64,000 bases of DNA from Ignavibacteria bacterium. Lineage in GTDB: Bacteria; Bacteroidota; Ignavibacteria; Tepidaquicellales; Tepidaquicellaceae. Location: contig JADJWZ010000016.1 of assembly GCA_016716125.1 (NCBI GenBank), positions 1-64,000 of the forward strand. The letters run 5' to 3'. The notes under the pieces are model-generated. The model made no database searches and was not told where the DNA came from. It was given only the letters and a program-made list of their open reading frames with translations. Shown here one piece after another: positions 1 through 9,773 of this stretch. Made by a program: the position numbers and the translations under genes. Each line of letters starts with the position of its first letter. Position 1 is the first letter of the stretch.

Positions 1-1676
1 TCAGAAAACTCACCTGCATCCAGTTTATAAAAATAAACTCCGCTCGAAAAACTGCCACCGTCAAATGTCAGAGAATACGTACCTGTATTCAATCGTTGAT
101 TTACAAGTGATTCCAATTGTCTGCCGAGCGCATCGAAGATCGTAAACTTTACATTAGATGAAGTTCTTATTTTCAAACTTAATTGTCGTAACCGGATTAA
201 AGGGTTTGGATAATTCTGTGACAATGAAAATCTCTCCGGAACTGCAGTAAAATCGGCTGTATGCCGACTGGTTCGTCGGGCGATGAAACCATATTGGTTT
301 GATTTATATCTGTCATGACCGTTCTGAGGCCATGGGAATGTTTCATTTGTATAAGGAATTCCCGGTACAGTCCAAATATGAAGATAAGTTTCACTGCCCG
401 TCTTACTTGATATAGCAATTATTTCAACTGAGCCGTCATTATTTAAATCAGCTAAAGAAATAGAATTTACTAAGCCAATCGGTCTTAAAGGTGACCATGG
501 TAAAGGTGAACCGTCTTTATTATAAGCAAATATATTTCCAAATCCTATCGGATCAAATGCATCCCAGTTGTTATCAGCGACTATCAGATCATTTGAAAAA
601 GAAAGTCTACCAATAGTCGGAGTAGCATAATGCTCTCCTACTCCTTCATTTGGCCAGCCGGGAAGTTTTATTAAATTATTAGAATATAAAGTTAAATATG
701 GGCTGCCTTGTGCGCCGTTTGCAAATTCCGGTTTTCCGTCACGATCTACATCTCCTATTACTAAAAGTGCCAAGTCCGTTAAGTACATTGTTATAGTCCT
801 GATCTACTATTTCTCCGAGAATGTTGTATTTTGTAAGACGGTTTCTACTTATTCCGCCGGACCCTAGACGCTTTGATGACATTATAATGTAAGTCGAATC
901 TGAATTATTTCGGTTTTAGAATTAATGACGGTGAAGCTCCCCAGTTTGTAAGAAGATCATATGTGAAGTTCCAGTTTTGAGAAAAAAGTTCTCCGTTTTG
1001 TCTGAATATTCTAAATACAGGTACCGGATCACTTGTATATACTGGAACTACTATTTCTGCCATGCCGTCATTATCAATGTCGCCAATGGCTGCATTTGTT
1101 CTGCAAATTCCAGAATAATTCTGCGGCCAGCCATTACGAATCGTTCCATTTGAATTGAAAACCACTGACTCATTATTCTTACAGACAATTATTTCCAGAA
1201 GTCCGTCATTATCAAGATCATATATATTTACAGGTTTAAAGGGACCTATATCTCCGTCAGAATAATTCACAGGAAATCCGGGAAGATGATTTCCAAAACG
1301 ATCAATTACATCAACTGTGTTTGTCATTCTCATTACAATATCGAGATATCCATCTCCATTTACATCGCCTGATACCTTATCTAATATTAATTCGTTATAT
1401 CCCTTTGGAAAATTTGGATAATTAGAGCCATCACTTTTTATTACATATAACATTACACCAGGACTTACGTCTCCATTATAATCAACACAAAAGAATATTA
1501 TTTTCTTTCTGTCCGTCATTTTCCAGATCAGTTATTAACGGACCTCCCGCCTTTTGAAATTGCTTTCTTAAAGTATCAACTATTACAGGAAAGCCCTGGT
1601 AATAAACCGGAGTTTGTGATTGTACAGGATTTATCAAACTAAACAAAACAATAAAAATAAAATAATATGTTTTCAT
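1..1676 (-). pseudogene. Broken FG-GAP/VCBS T9SS cargo protein
   Basis: Reading leftward from the ATG at 1676 there is a signal peptide ending in PVQSQ, then FG-GAP/VCBS-like calcium motifs of the form DxDNDGxxE, and finally the start of a T9SS type A sorting domain whose last residues lie beyond position 1. The reading is spread over different frames, so at least four frameshifts are needed. One is an extra A in the tract at 1501-1504. Others are near 915, near 780, near 290 and inside the NYPNPFNP motif near 200. The intact neighbour at 2130-3836 is a paralog and shows the expected uninterrupted order (compare ITDFDNDGQNE with LITDLENDGQKE here). If intact it would have been an exported beta-propeller surface protein of about 550 residues. 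Several independent lesions argue for real decay; one or two alone could be sequencing error. Confidence 0.85.
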
Positions 1677-1689
1677 AATATAAATAATA

Positions 1690-1724
1690 ATAGCGCAGAC
1701 TAAAATAATTTTTGTCTGCGCTTT
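1690..1724 (-). terminator. Hairpin between two minus-strand secreted genes
   Basis: A perfect 9-bp stem (AGCGCAGAC at 1692-1700 pairing with GTCTGCGCT at 1714-1722) encloses an AT-rich loop. On the minus strand the sequence after the stem is AT-rich but has no long T run, so it may be a weak terminator or a processing hairpin between the small gene at 1731-2098 and the broken cargo gene downstream. Confidence 0.55.
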
Positions 1725-1730
1725 GAATTT

Positions 1731-2098
1731 TTAATAATTTGGACCCAGTGTAATTGTGATATAATCATCACCGGTATGTACTATATTTAAAGATGATCCT
1801 GATTGTCCGTCATTTGACGTGCAGGATAATATACATACACATCATAAGTTCCTGTTCCAAGATTTTTATAACACCAGCCATTTATATCAGTAGTACCTGT
1901 TGTGATTTCTGTACTTCCAATTTTATAAACTACTTCAGCGTCTTTCTGAGGAACTGTTCCACCTACTTGCATTACTCTTACATTAAAGTAAGGTAGTGCC
2001 ATTGACGCTGAATTATCGTTAGATAAAATTGATTCGTTGACAATAAGAGATGCAAATACAGCAAACAAGATTACTATCGGGATTATTAGCTTTTTCAT
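1731..2098 (-). pseudogene. Small secreted protein, frameshifted near its C-terminus
   Basis: The likely start is the ATG at 2098, giving a hydrophobic signal peptide (MKKLIIPIVILFAVF...). It is followed by a short domain resembling a carboxypeptidase-regulatory-like/SpaA beta-sandwich, with TDINGWCYKNLGTGTYDVYVYYPAR. In this frame a stop comes at 1787. A neighbouring frame continues with NDGQSGSSLNIVHTGDDYITITLGPNY and stops at 1731. The end resembles the tail of the fragment at 3845-4038 (GSGITTVYFGP), so a single frameshift near 1818 probably split one gene of about 120 residues. It sits directly upstream of a broken FG-GAP protein, an arrangement repeated at 2130-4038. Function unknown. 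Confidence 0.6.
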
Positions 2099-2129
2099 TT
2101 TCAATTTATCATTTATCATTTTAAATTTA

Positions 2130-3836
2130 TCATTTAATTAAATTCATCTTCATAGTATTTATATATTCTCCGCTTTGCAGGCGGCAAAAATAAATCCCGC
2201 TCGATAGTCCGCTGCCGTCAAAGCTTACCTGAAATGTACCGGGATTTAAATTTTCATTTATTAAAGTTGATAGTTCTCTTCCAAGTATATCAAATACAGC
2301 AAGTCTAACATTACCTTTTTTCACTATATCGAACTTGATGCTAGTGGCCGGATTAAACGGATTAGGGAAATTCTGATAAAGATTGAATGATGCGGGAACA
2401 TTTGTATTCATAGGCTGAATACCGACCGGCTCATCGGGCGGAATGAAGCCGTATTGATTTGTGCGGTAACGGTCATGACCATACATTGGCCAGTCTAAAT
2501 TTTTTGGATTATAAACTTCTCCCGGAAATGTCCAGACATTTATTTTAGGACGACTTGTATTACTCGTATCAAGCATAGTCATTAATACAAAATCTAATTG
2601 ACCGTCTTTATTTAAATCACATAATGCTCCAGAGGAACTTGGTATTCCAAGAGGTCTTAATGGAGACCATGATGGCTGAATACCATTTTCATCATAGAAA
2701 TAAACAAATCCTCTTAATGTCAAATCAATTGTTCTAATGTAACATACAGTAAATATTCCATTGTTCATTTTTAAAAGTAACTGTGTATTATAATAATAAC
2801 CGTTTCCGAAAACCGGATAATTATTTAATAACAGATTATTTTCATTAAATAAAAAAACAGGTAATGGCTCAGATCCGAAAGCATGATAGTATGAATCGTT
2901 ATTTTTAAGAATAGCTATACTACTTGATTCATAAACTGCTTTAGTATAATGCTTTGAGATCAGTTCACCATTGATTTTATACATTGAAGTCTTTGTTCTG
3001 GCAGTATCATTATTTGAATAATAATGAGCTGAATTAATAAAAATAAAAGTAGAATCAGTTGATTTATCTTTGTATAATGTAGCGGGCTGAGAGTAATAAA
3101 CATAGTCCGAATCTGATTTTAGAGGCCATCCCGGGAAATTACTTCCGTCATGATTGAAAACATGCGTGTAACTTGAGTCACAGATTAGTCCCCATTCGCA
3201 CTGTGAAGAATTTACTATTATTTCTGCAAATTTATCATTATCCAGATCTGCTACAGATAACGGTGGAGAAAGGACCCTGTCCGGAATACCCGGAAGACGT
3301 CTTGGCCAGCCGCTAACTGTATTACCGTTGTGATCTATAATGTTTATGTAATTATCTCCTTTTATAACAATTTCAAGAAATCCGTTATTATTAATATCAT
3401 ATAAAACTAAATCAGATAAATGTGTTGTACTATAACCAACCGGAAAACCGGGAAGTAATTTTCCTTTATAATCAAATATATAAAGACTGTCATTATCTCT
3501 TAAGACTATATCAATAAAGCCATCTTTATTTACATCACCTGCTGCAATAGCAGGCCATGAAAAGGACGGAAAAATAGTAACGGGCCATCCGTCAAGGTCT
3601 GACCCGTCGCTTTTTAATATATAAATCTTATTATGTTGTGGTTTGAATAAAGAAAACATTACTTCATTCTGTCCGTCATTATCGAAGTCTGTAATTATTG
3701 GTGTTGCTCCATAGAATATTGGATAATAAATGCTGTCTAATGTTTTGGGAAATCCCGGCAGATATTCAGGATTCTGACCATTTGCAAAGCTGGCAAGTGA
3801 TAAAATGATTAAAATATTTATAAGTAATATTTTCAT
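2130..3836 (-). CDS. FG-GAP/VCBS repeat protein with T9SS type A sorting domain
   Basis: The 568-residue product has a signal peptide (MKILLINILIILSLASFANGQ) and about six to seven FG-GAP-type blades marked by calcium loops such as DFDNDGQNE, DVNKDGFID, DINNNGFLE, DLDNDKFAE and DLNKDGQLD. It ends with a complete T9SS type A domain: NFPNPFNPATSIKFDI, then DILGREL, then SGIYFCRLQSGEY, finishing MKMNLIK. Known family behaviour is export by Sec, crossing the outer membrane through the type IX system, and cleavage or attachment at the surface. The blades suggest a beta-propeller that could bind ligand or matrix; no catalytic motif is seen. It is the only intact long gene in the first 6 kb and is a paralog of the broken gene at 1-1676. 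Confidence 0.9.
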   Translation of the reverse strand: MKILLINILIILSLASFANGQNPEYLPGFPKTLDSIYYPIFYGATPIITDFDNDGQNEVMFSLFKPQHNKIYILKSDGSDLDGWPVTIFPSFSWPAIAAGDVNKDGFIDIVLRDNDSLYIFDYKGKLLPGFPVGYSTTHLSDLVLYDINNNGFLEIVIKGDNYINIIDHNGNTVSGWPRRLPGIPDRVLSPPLSVADLDNDKFAEIIVNSSQCEWGLICDSSYTHVFNHDGSNFPGWPLKSDSDYVYYSQPATLYKDKSTDSTFIFINSAHYYSNNDTARTKTSMYKINGELISKHYTKAVYESSSIAILKNNDSYYHAFGSEPLPVFLFNENNLLLNNYPVFGNGYYYNTQLLLKMNNGIFTVCYIRTIDLTLRGFVYFYDENGIQPSWSPLRPLGIPSSSGALCDLNKDGQLDFVLMTMLDTSNTSRPKINVWTFPGEVYNPKNLDWPMYGHDRYRTNQYGFIPPDEPVGIQPMNTNVPASFNLYQNFPNPFNPATSIKFDIVKKGNVRLAVFDILGRELSTLINENLNPGTFQVSFDGSGLSSGIYFCRLQSGEYINTMKMNLIK

Positions 3837-3844
3837 GATATTTA

Positions 3845-4038
3845 TTACTCCTCACAATTAATTTCAGGGGATGTAGGACCAAAGTAAACTGTTGTAATTC
3901 CAGATCCCGGATGATAAACATTGTATACAATGGCAGTACATCCATATCTGGTTGCAATTAATGTATAAGTCCCGGCGGACAATCCTGTTATTGAACAAGC
4001 ACTTTTGATATAATGTTTTATCATGGCGGTCTGATCAT
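3845..4038 (-). pseudogene. Fragment of a small secreted-type protein
   Basis: A good ribosome binding site (GGAGGG, minus strand, 4047-4052) precedes an ATG at 4038 that runs into a stop after five codons. A neighbouring frame reads ACSITGLSAGTYTLIATRYGC and then YHPGSGITTVYFGPTSPEINCEE to a stop at 3845. The GTY...GPxxx pattern matches the tail of the product at 1731-2098. The simplest reading is a decayed copy of the same small gene, again placed just upstream of an FG-GAP protein. No signal peptide remains. An alternative is a short real gene starting at the internal ATG at 4024, but that ATG has no well-spaced ribosome binding site. Confidence 0.45.
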
Positions 4039-4091
4039 TTTTGATACCCTCCTTTCTATTTATGTTTATTTTTAAATACCTAATAAAGCCT

Positions 4092-4313
4092 TTATTCATT
4101 AGGATAAATAACAATCAGATTACCGTCTTCGTCATATACATATATCTACCAAATTCCATCCTTAAAAACCAATTCATAAGTGAAATCAATTTTCGAATTT
4201 GATCCTTTTAATGTTAACTCTTTTGTAAATTCTCTTTTGTTATTCAATACTTCAGCAGAAAGTGATGTACTGCAGATAATTTAAAAAAAAAGTGCAAAGA
4301 TCAGGTTTTTCAT
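4092..4313 (-). pseudogene. Small secreted protein gene with two in-frame stop codons
   Basis: A strong AGGAGG site at 4318-4323 (minus strand) precedes an ATG at 4313. Translation gives MKNLIFALFF, a TAA stop, then in the same frame IICSTSLSAEVLNNKREF, SKIDFTYELVFKDGIW, a TAG stop, then IYVYDEDGNLIVIYPNE and a final TAA at 4092. Reading through both stops restores a sensible secreted protein of about 73 residues with a signal peptide and a YDEDG turn. Two nonsense changes with the frame otherwise kept indicate a recently inactivated gene. I do not recognise the family. Confidence 0.6.
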
Positions 4314-4393
4314 AATTCCTCCTTTAATTTAAAATTTAATAACTATACAATATTAAGTGAAAATCTGAAAAGAATGTAGGGACACTTTTTTTG

Positions 4394-4506
4394 AAGTGGC
4401 GGGTAATATTAAGGAAATTTCGAAAATTATTCCCGTAAAATCCTTTAAAAAGAGTTAGAAATTAACTAAATTCGAAAATTATTTATTCAAAAGTGGCGGG
4501 TAATAT
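4394..4506 (+). repeat. Duplicated 16-bp and 13-bp motifs upstream of a broken gene
   Basis: AAGTGGCGGGTAATAT occurs at 4394-4409 and again at 4491-4506. TTCGAAAATTATT occurs near 4419-4431 and again at 4471-4483, giving the order A-B-...-B-A with all copies in the same orientation. The second A copy ends four bases before the ATG at 4510. The arrangement could be a regulatory direct repeat or the scar of a local duplication; nothing in the sequence decides. Confidence 0.6.
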
Positions 4507-4509
4507 CTA

Positions 4510-6016
4510 ATGATTAAGCATAAAATATTTAACATTTTCAGTGGATTTTCAAGAAATGATTTAATAAAGTTTGAGGATTTTATAAATTCTCCTTATCATA
4601 ATATTAATAAAAAGATAGTTCTTTTATTTAAAGAGATTGTAAAATATTATCCTGACTTTTTAAGTCCATTGCTGAACAGGGATAGATTAAGCTTGTTAAT
4701 AAATCCGAAAAAGGAACCAAAAAAATCTACAATAAGACATTTATTTTCAGATTTACAAAAACTGGCGAATGAATTTATGATTTATGAGAAATTTAAGAAT
4801 AGTAAATTTGAATGGAATGATATTTTACTGAAGTTATACACAGAAATAAACGATGAGTCACAATTTAGGGATACATTAAATAAATTTAATGAACAGCTAA
4901 ATGATTACGGAGTAGACGGAAAATATTATTACTACAAAAAAATGATCAATGTATATGAATTTAATTTTAACACATTAAATCACAATACTAAATCTTCTAA
5001 AAATATTGAAGAGAGTCGAAAATATTTAATTTCATATATTATTAATCTCGTTAGTTACTTCGTGACAGAAATTATAAATACAGATCTAAATGTAAAAATA
5101 TTTGATTCTAAATTTAAAATAAAAGTTGATAATAAATTTACTGCAGATTTATTCTCCGTGTTGGATATTACTAAATTAGTAACAGTAGTTGAAAAAGAAG
5201 ATAAAGATAATTTTATTTTAAAGGTTTATCTTCATCTTTATAAAACTTTTAAAGAAATTGAAAATGAAACTAATTTTTATAATTATAAAAAATTTATATT
5301 TAAATATTCCGGAAAGATGAGCAGAGATGAATGCTCTTATCATTTTTCCATGTTAATAACATATTGTATATATAAAAATACCGGTACAGGAGATAAATCA
5401 GAATTTAGACATGAATTATTATTGATATATGATTTCTTTCTAAAAAATAAATACTATACTGATATTAAAACACCATATCTTAGCGATGATCTTTTCCAGA
5501 AATTTTTTAGACTCTAGATAAAAGTTTAAACAAATTTGATTGGACATTAAAATTTATTAAAACATTTTCAGAATATCTTCATCCTGGAAAAAAAGAAAAC
5601 TTAGTAAACCTGGCATATGCAGAATATTATTCTCATAAATGGAGTTATAAAAAATCTCATGAAGATTTAAAGTATTCATTCATTTATCTAAATAAAATTA
5701 AGGAAGACTCCTTTGTACTAAAATATGATGTTAAGAGCATATTTCTTAAAATATATTTCAATCAAAATTTGTATGAGCCTTTAATTAATCAGATTGATAG
5801 TTACAGAAAATTTTTAAAAAGAAATAAATTGGTTACGGAAGATAGAAAAGAACGTATTTGTAATTTTCTTCACATTCTCAAAAGATTAGTATTTTTAAAA
5901 AATGGTGAGCGTAAAATCACGGTAAAGACTCTACAAAATGATTTTTAAAAATGAAAAATTTAGAGCACAAGGATTGGCTGTTTAAAAAATTTAATGAGTT
6001 AAAAAATAAAAATTGA
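4510..6016 (+). pseudogene. Uncharacterised large helical protein gene, frameshifted
   Basis: From the ATG at 4510 the frame codes 335 residues rich in Lys, Asn, Phe and Tyr, with no signal peptide and predicted helical character (MIKHKIFNIFSGFSRNDLIKFEDF...). It stops at 5517 after DLFQKFFRL. A neighbouring frame immediately continues with TLDKSLNKFDWTLKFIKTF and runs to about 5948. A further frame reads MKNLEHKDWLFKKFNELKNK to a stop at 6016, which looks like the natural C-terminus. One missing base near 5513 and another near 5946 would restore a single protein of about 500 residues. The family is not one I can name. The gene is notably more AT-rich than the transporter genes that follow. 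Confidence 0.6.
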
Positions 6017-6263
6017 TAACATCCCAAATTATTAATCTATATAGTAGCACAGATTATCAGAAATCTTTGACTTAATTTACACACTAGGAAAATCCAAGCT
6101 TTGATGTAATTACAAAATCTATAATTCAAATAAGAAGTTCATTTGTGTTCCACAAATCAAGGTTCAGACATTCCGAATCGTTTCTTAATATTATTTTAAT
6201 TCTTAAAAGTTTAATTTGCTTTGTTAAAAAATTTATCTAATCATTTCACAGCTTATCACAGCG

Positions 6264-7769
6264 ATAGAGTTTATACATATATCAAAAAAATTTGGCAGCT
6301 ACTTTGCAAATGATGACATTACATTCAGCATAGAAAAAAACACCGTTCACTGTATCCTCGGTGAGAACGGCGCCGGGAAGTCAACTCTTATGAATATTCT
6401 TTTCGGAATTCACAAACCGGATTCCGGATATCTCAAAGTATTCGGTACTGAAGTGAGTTTTAAAAGTCCTCTCGATGCAATTGAAAATAATATAGGAATG
6501 GTGCATCAGCACTTTATGCTGATAGATGATTTTACCGTCCTCGAAAATGTCATTCTCGGTGATGAGATCACTAAATCTAAAGGTTTAAGTATTGATTTTA
6601 AAAAAGCCGGTATTGTACTGAATGAAATTATTGATAAGTATGATCTCGGTCTTGATGTAAATAAACTCATCTCAGAGATCAGCATCGGGCAGCAGCAAAA
6701 AGTCGAGATACTTAAACTGCTATACCGAAGATCCGAGATTCTTATCTTTGATGAACCGACTGCAGTGCTTTCTCCTGTCGAAGTCGAACACTTCTTCAAA
6801 ATTATCGATTCATTTAAGGCTGACGGTAAAACCATTATTTTCATCACTCATAAGCTCAATGAAGTAAAGCATATTTCAGACAGAATTTCTGTACTTAGAA
6901 AAGGTAAGCTCGTTTATGAATCTGATAATAGTAATGAACTGAATATTTCGGATCTGAGCAAAGCAATAGTAGGAGATATAAATGACATTCAAAATTCTGA
7001 GAAAAGAAATGCATCTGTTAAAAATGTTGAAGCACTGAAATTAGATGACATAAGTCTGACTGTAAATGAAGTGAAAATCCTGAACAGTCTGGATCTTACT
7101 TTAATGAAAGGGGAGATACACGGTATTTGCGGTGTGGAAGGAAACGGGCAAAGTGAATTGGTTGATGTCATTTACGGACTGCAGAAAAACTTTGAAGGCA
7201 ATTACGAAAAGCTGATCCCCGGTGGTATCTCACTTGTGCCTGACGACAGAAAACGAAAGGGATTCATAAAGGAATTTAACATCGGCGAGAATATTTCCCT
7301 GAAAGGAGCTAATCTTAATTTCCTTCCATCAAAAAAGATCAATAAAATATCCGAAAAAATTATTTCTGATAATGATGTCCGCGTATCTGATTTAGAATCT
7401 CCTATGAGCGAACTCTCCGGCGGTAATCAGCAGAAAGTTATCTTTGCAAGAGAAACTGAGACGGATAAAAATATTGGATCTAATAAGAGTGATGCTGAAG
7501 AAAATAATATATTATTACTCGTTCATCCGACGAGAGGTGTTGACATAAATGCAACTTCATTTATTCACAGTAAAATTATTGAACAGAGAAATGCCGGTAA
7601 AGCAGTACTTCTCATTTCATCTGATCTTGATGAACTCATATCACTCTCAGACAGATTAAGCGTCCTCTATAAAGGAGAAATCCTTAAAACTTTTAACAGA
7701 AATGAATTCTCCCGATTCATAAAATCCGATAGTGAGATCGAGCCTGAAACAGATCAGAATTTATATTGA
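6264..7769 (+). CDS. Nucleoside-type ABC importer, double ATPase subunit
   Basis: This is a tandem-ATPase subunit of the BmpA/NupA-YufO or RbsA type, which powers uptake of nucleosides or sugars. The first half has Walker A GENGAGKST (codons near 6358-6384), signature ISIGQQQKVEI and Walker B ILIFDEPTAV. The second half has the degenerate GVEGNGQSE loop, LSGGNQQKVIFARE and HPTRGVD, all typical of the family. The first ATG in frame (6390) lies after Walker A and cannot be the true start. Homology to family N-termini (xEFIHISKKFG) puts the start at the ATA codon at 6264, or at ATT at 6231 or 6243. From 6264 the product is 501 residues, a normal length. Two permease genes follow closely. No substrate-binding lipoprotein gene is seen nearby. 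The missing ATG could reduce or abolish expression. Confidence 0.85.
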   Translation: MEFIHISKKFGSYFANDDITFSIEKNTVHCILGENGAGKSTLMNILFGIHKPDSGYLKVFGTEVSFKSPLDAIENNIGMVHQHFMLIDDFTVLENVILGDEITKSKGLSIDFKKAGIVLNEIIDKYDLGLDVNKLISEISIGQQQKVEILKLLYRRSEILIFDEPTAVLSPVEVEHFFKIIDSFKADGKTIIFITHKLNEVKHISDRISVLRKGKLVYESDNSNELNISDLSKAIVGDINDIQNSEKRNASVKNVEALKLDDISLTVNEVKILNSLDLTLMKGEIHGICGVEGNGQSELVDVIYGLQKNFEGNYEKLIPGGISLVPDDRKRKGFIKEFNIGENISLKGANLNFLPSKKINKISEKIISDNDVRVSDLESPMSELSGGNQQKVIFARETETDKNIGSNKSDAEENNILLLVHPTRGVDINATSFIHSKIIEQRNAGKAVLLISSDLDELISLSDRLSVLYKGEILKTFNRNEFSRFIKSDSEIEPETDQNLY

Positions 7770-7799
7770 TGCTGGGAAAACTAATGACAGGGATTGCCG

Positions 7800-8840
7800 A
7801 TGAATAAAAAAACACTTGTCAATCTCATCTCCGTAACTCTTTCAGTCCTGATAACTGTTCTTATAGTTTTTGTTTTCTTATTGATCCTCGGTAAGGATCC
7901 TTTTGAAATTTTCGGAATGATCTTTTCCGAAGTATTTGCAGACGGTTACGGTATCGGGCAGACTTTATTTAAAGCCACTCCTCTGATATTCATCAGCTGC
8001 GGTCTTGCCGTTTGCTTTCATGCTTCACTTTTTAATATTGGGGCAGAAGGACAGCTGAATGCAGGTTCTTTTGTAATTGCTTTGACAGCATTGAAACTTG
8101 ATTTCCTGCCTGTTCCATTAGTAACTATAAGCAGTTTGATTTTCGGATTTATCGTCAGCGGATTTTTCGGACTTATACCTGCCTATATTAAAATCAAAAA
8201 AGATGTCAGCGAAGTTATTACAACTATCATGATGAACTTCGTAATTCTCGCTCTTGTAAACTATTTCCTTCTTGATTTTTTTGCAGTTCAGTCAACTATG
8301 AGAACCGAAAAAATTAATGAAGAACTGATGTTTCTGAAAATATCAGATGTACTTCCTTTCTTTGATGGATCCACTCTGAATTCAAGTTTCATACTTGCAA
8401 TACTTGCCGCAGTGCTTACATATTTATTTATTTATAAAACAGGATTCGGTTATAAGCTGCGCTCGGTAGGTTTCAATGAACTGGCTTCAAAGTATCTCGG
8501 CATAAGAACAAACGGAGTAATACTTATTTCTTTTTTTATCGGCGCGGGTATCACCGCTTTTGCAGGTATGAATTACATTTTCGGATACAAAGGTTTTTAC
8601 GAGTTTGGATTCTCAAACAACATCGGCTTTACAGCAATTGCAGTTACACTGCTTGCTAAGAATAATCCGATCGGTATTATTTTTTCATCTCTGCTTTTTG
8701 CCATACTCGATTACGGAGGTCTTTCAGTAAATCAGTTAATTCCAAAGGAACTGATGCTCGTAGTGCAGGGAATAATTATCCTTTCACTGCTTGCAGTTGA
8801 TAAAATAGTAAGTAATTATTTTAAGGAAAAACTTATATGA
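7800..8840 (+). CDS. ABC importer permease 1 (nucleoside/BMP type)
   Basis: An inner-membrane permease of the branched-chain/ribose superfamily (BPD_transp_2), with about eight to ten hydrophobic segments across roughly 346 residues. The conserved FNIGAEGQLNAG motif near residue 80 and KTGFGYKLRSVGFNELASKYLGI in the later cytoplasmic region are typical of the YufP/NupP subunit. I chose the ATG at 7800, preceded by AGGG at 7789-7792, over the upstream TTG at 7794. It lies 30 bp after the ATPase gene and just before the second permease, so the three probably form one transcript. The likely substrate class is purine or other nucleosides; this is inferred from family, not shown. Confidence 0.88.
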   Translation: MNKKTLVNLISVTLSVLITVLIVFVFLLILGKDPFEIFGMIFSEVFADGYGIGQTLFKATPLIFISCGLAVCFHASLFNIGAEGQLNAGSFVIALTALKLDFLPVPLVTISSLIFGFIVSGFFGLIPAYIKIKKDVSEVITTIMMNFVILALVNYFLLDFFAVQSTMRTEKINEELMFLKISDVLPFFDGSTLNSSFILAILAAVLTYLFIYKTGFGYKLRSVGFNELASKYLGIRTNGVILISFFIGAGITAFAGMNYIFGYKGFYEFGFSNNIGFTAIAVTLLAKNNPIGIIFSSLLFAILDYGGLSVNQLIPKELMLVVQGIIILSLLAVDKIVSNYFKEKLI

Positions 8841-8864
8841 AAAAATTTATAACGGATTATTAAT

Positions 8865-9773
8865 ATGGATCTGATAACATCGGTCATTTCGCTTGGATTT
8901 GTCGCGCAGGTACTGAGACTGATGACTCCGTTTTATCTCGGAGCAAGCGCTGCTAATTTTTCTGAAAGAGGCGGCGTGATCAATATTTCCGTGGAAGGTT
9001 TCATGAATCTTTCGGCATTCAGCTTTGCTGTCATTTCAATTCTGACCGGAAATATTACTGCGGGATTTATTCTCGCCGTTTTAATTAATCTCCTGTTCAG
9101 TATTGTCTTCGGATATTTTACCGTCAGTCTGAAGATAAATCAGATCGTAACCGGTGTCGGCTTTAATCTGTTTATTGCAGGTCTGACAAAATTTCTGCTT
9201 GTTTATATTTTCAGCAGTTCCAGTAATACGCCAAGGTTTGAAGGTCTGCCTGAATTCACTTTATTCAGCAGCATCCCTTTCTTCGGATTGTTCCTCACTG
9301 ATTATATTACTTTGTTTTGCTTCCTTCTGATTTTTATTTCAGCATATATTTTGTTTAAAACGAGATTCGGACTGCGTCTCAGATCAGCGGGAGAGAATCC
9401 GGCAGCCGGAGAAAGTCTTGGAATAAAAATCAGAAATTACAGATACTATGGAATTCTTATCTGCGGATTTTTAAGCGCGATGGCAGGTATCTGGATGGCG
9501 TCAAATCAGAATTCTTACAGCGATGGTATGATCGCAGGCAGGGGATACATTGCGCTTGCTGCAATGATCATTGGAAAATGGAAACCTGTAAATATCTTTT
9601 TTGCCTGTCTTATGTTCTCTGCATTTGAAGCGTTTGAAATATCACTTCAGATCACTGGTTCTGATATTCCTTCGCAGCTTATTCAGATGCTTCCTTACTT
9701 TATAACGATTTTAGTATTGATCGGATTTATCGGAAAAACCAAACCGCCTGCTGCTGACGGTGTTCCTTACTGA
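8865..9773 (+). CDS. ABC importer permease 2 (nucleoside/BMP type)
   Basis: The second permease of the importer, 302 residues with about eight membrane segments. The motifs GASAANFSERGGVINISVEG near the N-terminus and LFKTRFGLRLRSAGENPAAGESLGI are those of the YufQ/NupQ subunit, whose conserved ERxGVxNIxxEG and GLxLRAxGExP signatures contact the ATPase. It pairs with the upstream permease as a heterodimer. The stop codon TGA (9771-9773) directly abuts the opposite-strand stop of nadK, the two forming TGATCA with no room for a terminator between them. Confidence 0.88.
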   Translation: MDLITSVISLGFVAQVLRLMTPFYLGASAANFSERGGVINISVEGFMNLSAFSFAVISILTGNITAGFILAVLINLLFSIVFGYFTVSLKINQIVTGVGFNLFIAGLTKFLLVYIFSSSSNTPRFEGLPEFTLFSSIPFFGLFLTDYITLFCFLLIFISAYILFKTRFGLRLRSAGENPAAGESLGIKIRNYRYYGILICGFLSAMAGIWMASNQNSYSDGMIAGRGYIALAAMIIGKWKPVNIFFACLMFSAFEAFEISLQITGSDIPSQLIQMLPYFITILVLIGFIGKTKPPAADGVPY

